In this document: positions 37,746-46,700 of the stretch, one piece after another
Layout of the letters: the number at the start of each line of letters is the position of its first letter
Position numbering within the stretch: position 1 is the first letter of the stretch
Assembly: GCA_963772225.1 (NCBI GenBank)
Contig: CAVYWD010000001.1
Span: 62,001 to 126,000 of the forward strand
From: CAVYWD01 sp963772225
Lineage (GTDB): Bacteria > Myxococcota > Myxococcia > Myxococcales > UBA5297
Direction of reading: 5' to 3'
DNA length: 64,000 bases
Made by a program: the position numbers and the translations under genes
Notes under the pieces: generated by a model
Told to the model about the DNA's origin: nothing
The model's input: only the letters and a program-made list of their open reading frames with translations
Database searches by the model: none

Positions 37746-38693
37746 ATGGGTCGCGCCAGCCTCATCCGCCGTCGGAGCCGAAGCCGCTCGCGGACGGGGC
37801 CGCGGCGGCGGGTCATCGCGCTGGCGGCGCTGGCAGTGCTCGCCGCCGCGGGCCTGGCCGCCTACGACCTTCGCGACCTGCCGTCGGGAGAGCAGGTCGC
37901 CAAGCTCAAGTCGACGCCGGTGCGCGAGACCGCGCTCATGCGCGAGCGCAAGGCGCAAGCGGTGCGGGAGCGCCGGCCCTATGCCATCCGCCAAGCCTGG
38001 GTCGACTACGCGCGCATCTCGCCGGCGGTGATCGCCGCGGTGGTGGCCTCGGAGGACGCGCGGTTCTTCGAGCACGAGGGGCTGGACCTCAAGGAGATCC
38101 ACAACGCCCTCCACGACACGCTCGCCGAGGGGCGCTCGCTCCGCGGCGCCTCGACGCTCACGCAGCAGCTGGCCAAGAACCTGTGGCTCTCCGGGGACCG
38201 GAGCTTCTTGCGCAAGCTGAAGGAGGCGTGGCTCGCGCGGCGGATCGAGGAGCGGCTCTCCAAGCGGCGAATCTTGACGCTGTACCTGAATGTCGCCGAG
38301 TGGGGCGAGGGCGTGTTCGGCATCCAGGCCGCGGCGCAGACCTGGTGCGCGAAGGACGCCTCGCAGCTCTCGCTCGCGCAGGCGGCGGCGTTGGCCGCGA
38401 TGCTCCCCAATCCGCACCGCTTCACCCCGAGCGCGAAGGCCGCTCTCTTCCGCCGCGCCTCGCACGTCCTCGATCGCGTGGCCGACGAGAGGCTCGCCAC
38501 GCCCCAAGACCTAGAGGCGGCCCGCGCCGAGCTCGACGCCTGGCTCGGACAGGGGCCGCGCCTCAAGCCCCAGCCCGAGCCCGAACCCGAGCTGGAGGAG
38601 AGCCCTGGCGAGGAGCAACCGGTCGACTCGAGCGCGCCGGCCGCGGCAGGCGAGGCAGCGGCCACCCCCGAGGAGACCGGCGCCCGGCGCTGA
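37746..38693 (+). CDS. mtgA: Monofunctional peptidoglycan glycosyltransferase (GT51)
   Basis: 315 residues from ATG 37746. One N-terminal membrane helix (IALAALAVLAAAGLAAYDL) after an Arg-rich cytoplasmic tail. GT51 motifs: EDARFFEHEGLDLKEIHNAL with the catalytic Glu, GASTLTQQLAKNLWLS, the KLKEAWLARRIEERLSKRRI helix and LYLNVAEWGEGVFGIQAAA. No transpeptidase domain, so it extends glycan strands only. Residues 270-315 are a Pro/Glu-rich tail, not part of the fold. Divergent from the PilZ gene; convergent with rpsA with a shared terminator between them. Confidence 0.93.
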   Translation: MGRASLIRRRSRSRSRTGPRRRVIALAALAVLAAAGLAAYDLRDLPSGEQVAKLKSTPVRETALMRERKAQAVRERRPYAIRQAWVDYARISPAVIAAVVASEDARFFEHEGLDLKEIHNALHDTLAEGRSLRGASTLTQQLAKNLWLSGDRSFLRKLKEAWLARRIEERLSKRRILTLYLNVAEWGEGVFGIQAAAQTWCAKDASQLSLAQAAALAAMLPNPHRFTPSAKAALFRRASHVLDRVADERLATPQDLEAARAELDAWLGQGPRLKPQPEPEPELEESPGEEQPVDSSAPAAAGEAAATPEETGARR

Positions 38694-38794
38694 TTCGCTC
38701 GTGGGCTCTCGGGCCTGGGTCGGCGCCACCCCTTTCGCGCCCTTTGGACCCGGTGCCCTGCCGGATGACGCAGCTCCATCCGGCCACCCAAGCG

Positions 38795-38824
38795 AAGGGG
38801 AGCCGCGTCGCCGCAGCTCCCCTT
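38795..38824. terminator. Bidirectional terminator between mtgA and rpsA
   Basis: AAGGGGAGC (38795-38803) and GCTCCCCTT (38816-38824) form a 9-bp stem with a 12-nt GC-rich loop. On the plus strand CTCGATTTCT follows, and the hairpin also faces the end of rpsA. Confidence 0.6.
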
Positions 38825-38855
38825 CTCGATTTCTAGAGAAGCGACCTGGAGCGGA

Positions 38856-40556
<1,701 letters not shown>

Positions 40557-40686
40557 GAGAAAGGAACCTTCCAAGCTGCGGCGAACCGCTTTCACGCCCC
40601 CTATGAATTGTCCGCCCGTCCACGGGGATCGATGGTCGGGCGCGCGCGCTGGCACAAAGCCTGAGCACACCTCGAGAGGAGCGCGG

Positions 40687-40715
40687 ACCGTAGCTGGGGG
40701 AGTTCCGGGTGTCAA
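40687..40715 (-). promoter_or_regulatory. Sigma-70 promoter of rpsA
   Basis: On the minus strand TTGACA (40710-40715, perfect -35), 17-base spacer, TACGGT (40687-40692; TAnnnT pattern). The rpsA leader would be about 125 nt. Confidence 0.6.
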
Positions 40716-40839
40716 GCCACGGAAAGCAAAGCCCGTTCCTCGTGTTTTCCGAGGACCGAAACCTCGAAGCTCGAAGACGGCAGCAGGCCGGCGCGCTCGC
40801 CCGCGCCGGCCTGCTCAAACCCGTGCTTGGAATAGGCGG

Positions 40840-41217
40840 TCAGGCTTGGAACGACGAGCCGCAGCCGCAGGATGACCGGGCGTTCGGGTTCTTGAACGCG
40901 AAGCCGGCGTGCATCCCTTCCACGACATAATCAACCTCCGTCCCCTTGAGCAGCGGGACGCTCTTCTGGTCAACGAGGATGCTGATGCCGCCCTGTTCGA
41001 ACTTGAGGTCGAAGGGCCCCGCCTCGGCCACCACGTCCATGTCGTAGCTGAAGCCGGCGCAGCCGCCGGGAACCAGCCCGATGCGCAGGCTCTGCCCCTC
41101 GAGGTTCTGCTCGCGGAACGCCTGCTTGACCGCCTCTAGCGCGCGCTCGCTCAGCGTGACCGGGTTCTCGCTCGCGCCGACTTTCGCGATCTCGGGCTTC
41201 TGCGTCGAAATCTCCAT
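40840..41217 (-). CDS. A-type iron-sulfur cluster assembly carrier (IscA/ErpA family)
   Basis: 125 residues from ATG 41217. The Fe-S binding cysteines are present: LVPGGCAGFSYDMDVV (first Cys) and SSCGCGSSF (CGCG, the C-terminal pair). SERALEAVKQAFREQNLE and YVVEGMHAGFAFKNPNA complete the family pattern. N-terminal 20 residues are variable. Carries clusters from a scaffold to apoproteins. IscS/IscU are not adjacent, so ErpA-like and IscA-like cannot be told apart. Confidence 0.92.
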   Translation of the reverse strand: MEISTQKPEIAKVGASENPVTLSERALEAVKQAFREQNLEGQSLRIGLVPGGCAGFSYDMDVVAEAGPFDLKFEQGGISILVDQKSVPLLKGTEVDYVVEGMHAGFAFKNPNARSSCGCGSSFQA

Positions 41218-41401
41218 CGCTCGTCGCTCCTTCAGGGCCGTCGAGGCCGTTTCGGTTTGGCTTGGGATGCGGCAACCGGCGAAACGGCTCAATGCAGCTG
41301 AAGAGCCCAACCGGGGCTCCTCGCCCTGCTCGGACGAGCCTCGGCGCTGGAGCGGAGTCGCGTGGGGCGCTGGAGCCGACGGGCGGCTCCAGGCCGCGCC
41401 A

Positions 41402-42943
41402 TCAGGCGGCCACGGCCTCGTCGTCCTTGGCCTCTCGCGAGCCGGGCTGGCGCCCGAAGGTCTCGGCGAGGTCGCGCATCATCCGCGCCGCCCAGTCGGA
41501 GAGCTGGCCGCCGACGAGCTTGAACTTCCAATTGCCGTCGACCACGCCGGGCACGTTGACCCGCGCCTCCGATCCCAGGCCCAAGACGTCTTGGATGGGG
41601 ACCACCGCCAGGTCGGCCACCGAGGCGTAGGCAGCGCGCATCATGTGGTAGTGGCAGGAGGAGCCGTCCGTGGCCGTGAACCGGCGGAACATGTCCTTCT
41701 CCCGCTCGCTCGCCTTCTGGTACCAGCCCACGGTGGTGTCGTTGTCGTGCGTGCCGGTGTACACGACGCTGTTGCGCACGTGGTAGATGGGCAGGTGCGG
41801 GCTCTGCGCGCCCTCGCCGAAGGCGAACTGGAGCACCCGCATTCCCGGCAGGCCCCAGCGGTCGCGGAGCGCGCGCACCCCTCGGGTGATGATGCCCAGG
41901 TCCTCGGCGATGAACGGCGCGTCTCCCAGCGCCTTGCGGACCGCGGCGAAGAAGTCGTCGCCGGGGCCCTCGACCCACCGGCCCTCGCGGGCGGTCGGAG
42001 CCGAGGCCGGCACTTCCCAGTAGGCCTCGAAGGCGCGGAAGTGGTCGATGCGCACCACATCCGCGGTGCGCAGCGCGCCCTTCAGCCGGCCGATCCACCA
42101 CTCGAAGCCCTGCGCCTTGTGCCGCTTCCAGTCGTAGATGGGCGTTCCCCAGCGCTGGCCGTCCCGGGCGAAGTAGTCGGGCGGCACGCCGCTGACGACC
42201 CTTGGGCTTCCGTCGGGGTGGAGCTGGAACAGGTCGCGGGCGGCCCAGACGTCGGCGCTGTCGCGCGCGGTGTAGATGGGGATGTCGCCGATGATCTCGA
42301 TCTGCGCGGCGGCGGCCTTGGCGCGCAGGCGCTGCCACTGCTCGTCGAACCGGAACTGGATGTAGCGCTGAGCCCGGACGCTCTCGGCCAGTCGCCGCGC
42401 CGCCTCGTCCACGGCGCCCGGATGGCGCAGGGCGATGGGCTTGGGCCACTCCCACCAGGGCTGGCCGCGGTGCTCGAGCTTGAGCGCCGCGTACAGCGCG
42501 TAGTCATCGAGCCAGTGGGCTTGCGACGAGCAGAAGGCCTCGAAGCGCTCGCGCTCGCCCGGAGCGCCTCGCTCGAAGAAGCGCCGCGCCGCTCTGGGGA
42601 GCAGCTCGCGCCGAATTCGGGAGACGGCCTCGTAGTCGACCTGCGGGGAGTGCGGCGCACGCGCCCGGCCCAGCTCTTCGCCGGTCAGGTCGCCCTGGCG
42701 GGCGAGCTCCTCCAGGCTCACGAGGAACGGCGAGCCCGCCCACGAGGACTGCGCGACGTACGGGTTGCCGACGTCGTCCGGTCCGACCGGCAGCACTTGC
42801 CAGTAGGACTGCCCGGCAGCGGCCAGGAAGTCGAGAAAAGCGAGCGCTTCGTCCCCCAGGGAACCGATCCCGCATTCGCCAGGGAGACTCGAGAGATGCA
42901 GCAGGACGCCGGCAGATCGATGAAGTTGCACAGGCGGCATCAT
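41402..42943 (-). CDS. malQ: 4-alpha-glucanotransferase (amylomaltase, GH77)
   Basis: 513 residues from ATG 42943 (an adjacent ATG at 42940 is equally possible). Transfers alpha-1,4-glucan chains in maltodextrin/glycogen use. Motifs: SAGVLLHLSSLPGECGIGSL at the N-terminus, SYWQVLPVGPDD, SPFLVSLEELA, the nucleophile region ADVVRIDHFRAFEAYW, acid/base Glu in FIAEDLGIIT and the third acidic residue in YTGTHDNDTTVGWYQ. Normal length for the short bacterial form. No other glycogen genes nearby. Confidence 0.95.
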   Translation of the reverse strand: MMPPVQLHRSAGVLLHLSSLPGECGIGSLGDEALAFLDFLAAAGQSYWQVLPVGPDDVGNPYVAQSSWAGSPFLVSLEELARQGDLTGEELGRARAPHSPQVDYEAVSRIRRELLPRAARRFFERGAPGERERFEAFCSSQAHWLDDYALYAALKLEHRGQPWWEWPKPIALRHPGAVDEAARRLAESVRAQRYIQFRFDEQWQRLRAKAAAAQIEIIGDIPIYTARDSADVWAARDLFQLHPDGSPRVVSGVPPDYFARDGQRWGTPIYDWKRHKAQGFEWWIGRLKGALRTADVVRIDHFRAFEAYWEVPASAPTAREGRWVEGPGDDFFAAVRKALGDAPFIAEDLGIITRGVRALRDRWGLPGMRVLQFAFGEGAQSPHLPIYHVRNSVVYTGTHDNDTTVGWYQKASEREKDMFRRFTATDGSSCHYHMMRAAYASVADLAVVPIQDVLGLGSEARVNVPGVVDGNWKFKLVGGQLSDWAARMMRDLAETFGRQPGSREAKDDEAVAA

Positions 42944-43030
42944 CGGCGGCGCCCGCCGCCTCTGTAAAGCGCCCCCCTTCGAAAGCTCGTCGGCGAACGG
43001 CCGATCCGTGAAGGACCGCACACAGGGCGA

Positions 43031-43771
43031 TCAGGCGAGCGACCGACCGCCGTCCACGGCGAGGATCTGCCCGGTGACGAAGGTGGACCCGGAGGCCAAG
43101 AAGACCACCGCCTTGGCGACGTCGCCCGCGTCGCCGATGCGCCCGAGCGGGATCTTCGCGACGGCCGCTCGGCGCTCGTCCTCGGAATAGCTCTCGGGAA
43201 AGACGACGGTGCCCGGCGCGACGCCGTTGACCCGGATCTCGGGGGCCAGCTCGAGCGCCAGGCACTTCGTCAGCATGGCGAGCCCCGCCTTGGCCGCGCA
43301 GTAGTGGGCGTAGCTCTTCCACGCGCGCAGCCCGCCGCCCACGTCGAGGATGTTGACGATGTCCCCCCTACCCTTCCTGCGGAGCGACGGGGCAGCGGCC
43401 CGGCAGCAGTAGAAGGGGGCGGTGAGGTTGGCGTCGAGCATCCGCCGCCACGCGGCGTCGTCGATGTCCTCCAGGGCGGCCCGCTCGAAGACGGCGGCGC
43501 TGTTGACGAGAAGGTCGCACCCGCCCAAGGCGTCGGCGGCGGCGAAGACCGCGCTCACCTGGGCGGAGTCGGTGAGGTCCGCCTGGGCGAGCTGCGCCCG
43601 CGCGCCCGCGGCGCGCACCGCCGCCGCGGTCGCCTCGGCGCCCTCGCGGCTCTGGAAGTAGTGCACGACCACGCTCGCGCCTTGGGCCGCGAGCTCCAGA
43701 GCGACGGCCTTGCCGACCCGGACGCCGGCGCCGGTCACGACCGCCACCCGCCCCTCGAGCGCTCGTTCCAT
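43031..43771 (-). CDS. SDR-family oxidoreductase, pteridine-reductase-like
   Basis: 246 residues. Cofactor site TGAGVRVGKAVALELA (the R after TGAGV is typical of pteridine-reductase-like SDRs), ADLTD, LVNSAAVFE (NSAA in place of NNAG) and the catalytic YCAAKAG with Tyr and Lys; terminal signature GQILAVDGGRSLA. Reduces a carbonyl using NADPH; substrate unknown, and pterin/folate reduction is only a suggestion. ATG 43771 follows the kinase gene's start direction: the stop of the SDR lies 59 bases after the malQ region and its start is 20 bases from the kinase stop, same strand. Confidence 0.88.
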   Translation of the reverse strand: MERALEGRVAVVTGAGVRVGKAVALELAAQGASVVVHYFQSREGAEATAAAVRAAGARAQLAQADLTDSAQVSAVFAAADALGGCDLLVNSAAVFERAALEDIDDAAWRRMLDANLTAPFYCCRAAAPSLRRKGRGDIVNILDVGGGLRAWKSYAHYCAAKAGLAMLTKCLALELAPEIRVNGVAPGTVVFPESYSEDERRAAVAKIPLGRIGDAGDVAKAVVFLASGSTFVTGQILAVDGGRSLA

Positions 43772-43790
43772 GGCCGGGAATGTAGCGGAC

Positions 43791-46700
43791 CTAGCGCGCC
43801 GCCGGAACTGCCTTGGGCGCGCCGAGCTCGGCGGGGCTCGCCTCGAGCCCCGGGCCGCCGTCCACCGGAAGCACCAGGGTGAACGTCGTCCCCCTCCCGA
43901 CCTCGCTCTCAAAGCTCAAGGTCCCGCCGTGCTTGTCGACCACGATCGACCGCGCGATGGCCAGCCCCTGCCCCGTCCCCTTCCCCACCGGCTTGGTCGT
44001 GAAGAACGGGTCGAAGACCCGGTCGCGGATCTCCTCGCGGATGCCGCACCCAGTGTCCTCGATGGAGATGCGGACCGAGTCGCCCTGGCGCGCGGTCTGC
44101 ACGCGGATGCGGCCTCGCCCGCCGGTCTTGGCCACGACTTCGCCGATGGCGTGCGCCGCGTTGACGAGCAGGTTCAGGAAGACCTGGTTGATGTCGCTCA
44201 GATGGCATTTCACCGGCGGCAGGTCGCCGAGCTCCTCCTCGACGTCGGCCACGTACTTGGTCTCGTTCCGGGCGATGGTGAGCGTGGTCCGCAGCGCCCG
44301 GTTCAGGTCCGCCAGGTCCTTCTCGCGGCGGTCCGGGTGCGCGAACTCCTTCATGGCGCTCACCAGCGTCGAGATCCGCGAGATGCCTTCCTTGGCCCGC
44401 TCGAAGGCGGCGGGCGCGTTCTCCTCGATGTACGCGAGGTCGGCCTCCTGCTCGGCCTGGGCGATGGACTGCGCCAGCGCCTCGCCGCCCGGCGCAGCCG
44501 CCAGCGTCGGCAGCGCCCCCCGGTAGGCGGATAGCACGCGCTGCGCCTCGCGAAAGCTCTCGGCCAGGAAGGCCAGGTTGTCGCCCACGAACTGGGCCGG
44601 CGTGTTGATCTCGTGGGCGATGCCCGCGGCGAGCTGGCCCACCGCCTCGAGCTTCTGGGCGTGCCTGAGCTCCAGCTCGAGGCGCTTGCCGCGCTCCTCG
44701 TCGGTGACATCGGAGATCACCACGAGCATGCGCGCCCAGGTCGCCTCGCCGCCGATGGGCCGCAGCTCCAAGTCGAGCGCCCGCCCGCGCAGGGCCATCC
44801 GGCGCGGCACCTCCCTCAAGAGCGCGGGGTGCGGCGCGCCGCCGCGCACCGCCTGCGCGAACGCGGCGGCGAAGGCCTGCCCGTAGCCCGGATCGACGCG
44901 CGCGAGCGCCGCGCTCCAGGAGCTGCCTTCCGCCAGCGGCCCGAACCAGGAGACCGCGGCGGCCGAGACCTCGCCGACGACGCGCCCCTCCCTGTCGAGC
45001 GTCAAAAGCCCCTGCCCCACTGCGTCGAAGACGTTCTTGAGGTCGCCGTTGCGCTGGCTCAGCTCCAGGGTGCGCGCCTGAACGCGCTCTTCCAGCTCCC
45101 GCCTCGCGGCCTGGACCTGCTCGTAAAGCCGCGAGTTGGCCAGGGCCGCGGCCGCGTGCGCCGCCAGGAACTGGAGCCGCGCCACCCTCGCCGGGCTGAA
45201 GGCGTGGGCGGCCGCCCGGTTCTCCAGGTAGAGCACCGCGGCGAGGCGCCCTTGGTGGAGCAGCGCGACGCAGAGGGCGCTCCGGGCCCTGCCGGCGCGC
45301 CAGTAGAGGTCCTCGGCGAAGCTCCCGGCGTCGGCGGCGGCGTCCCCCAGCGCGACCGGCTCGCGCGTGCGGGCGACGTAGCGGACCACCTGCTCCGGGA
45401 CCTCGGCGCTCGAGAGCGGCGCGCCGTTTCGGAGGCGCACCTCGTCCGGCTCGACCGTCCGCTCCGCCTCCACGACGAGCTCGTCGCCCCGGGGCGCGAT
45501 CAGGACCCCGCGCTGCGCCCCCGCGTTCTCGACCAGAATGCGCAGGAGCTGGTCGAGGAGCTTGTCCGACTGGAGCTCGCTGGCCATCGCTTGGGTCGCG
45601 CGCATCGCCGACTCGAGGTCGAGCGCCGCCGAGGTGCTCTTGCCGACGGTGGTGGTCTTTCGGTGAAGCGGCCCGGCGCCGGCGAGCCCCGCGGGGTCGC
45701 CGCCGCCGGGCCCGAGGTCGAGGTCGGCGTGCCGGGCGGCGAGCTGCCGGGCCTTCCCTTTTGCCCCCCAGCGCTCATACGCGAGGACCGCCTCGGCCAG
45801 GCAGGTCTGCGCGAGCCGCGCGCGGCGAGCGCTGAAGTGAAATTCGCCGCAGAGCTCCAAGGCCAGCGCGTGGTTCTGCAGGAACCCCTGGCTCTTCGCG
45901 CCCGCGATGGCCTCCTCATAGAGATCGAGCGCGCGCTCCCCGTCGCCGTCGAGGTCCGCCTTTTCGGCGGCGAGCAGCGCGCGCCGGTGGGCGTGGTTGG
46001 CCGGCGAGAGCGCGGCCCACCGCTCGAACCTCTCCAGGACTTCGGCCAGGCTCCGCCGGTGCCGCTCGCGCTCAACGCTCGCGCCGGCCCGAGCCAGGGC
46101 CGCATGCGAGAGCGCGGAGTAGAACGCGCCGTCGACCACGCCCACCATGCCGGGGAGCGGGAACTCGGCGCCGAGCGCGGTGAGGGCGGAGTCGAATCGG
46201 CCGGCGTGGAAGCGGACCATTCCTCGGGCCCACGAGAGCCAGTAGCTCACCGGCGCCGCGCTCTCCGACAGGTCCGCCGCTTCGATGCCGGCGCCGGCGG
46301 GCCCGGACGGCTCGCACTCGCCGGACAGGGAATCGATGAGCCGGTCGCACACGTCCAGGTACGCGCGGTTGACCCGGTCCCCCAAGCGCTCGACCATCTC
46401 GACGGCCGCGGGGAGCGCGGCGCGCACCTCGGGGAGCGGCACCCCGGCGTGGATCTGGTAGAGCGCGCTCAACCCGACGCAGTACGCCGCGTGCAGGGTG
46501 TCGCCGAGCTCGAGACAGCGCCGAAGCCCGAGCCCGAGGTGCTCCACGCTCCGCGCGATGGGGTCGCGCCAGTGCCCGATGAAGCCGCCGAAGAGGAAGT
46601 GCGCCGGTCCGACCGCCGCGAGGTTCGCCCGCGAGAGGCCCACCTCGAGGCCGAGCTTGCCGAAATCGTAGGCCGCCGCGTGGTCGCCCGTCATGGCCAA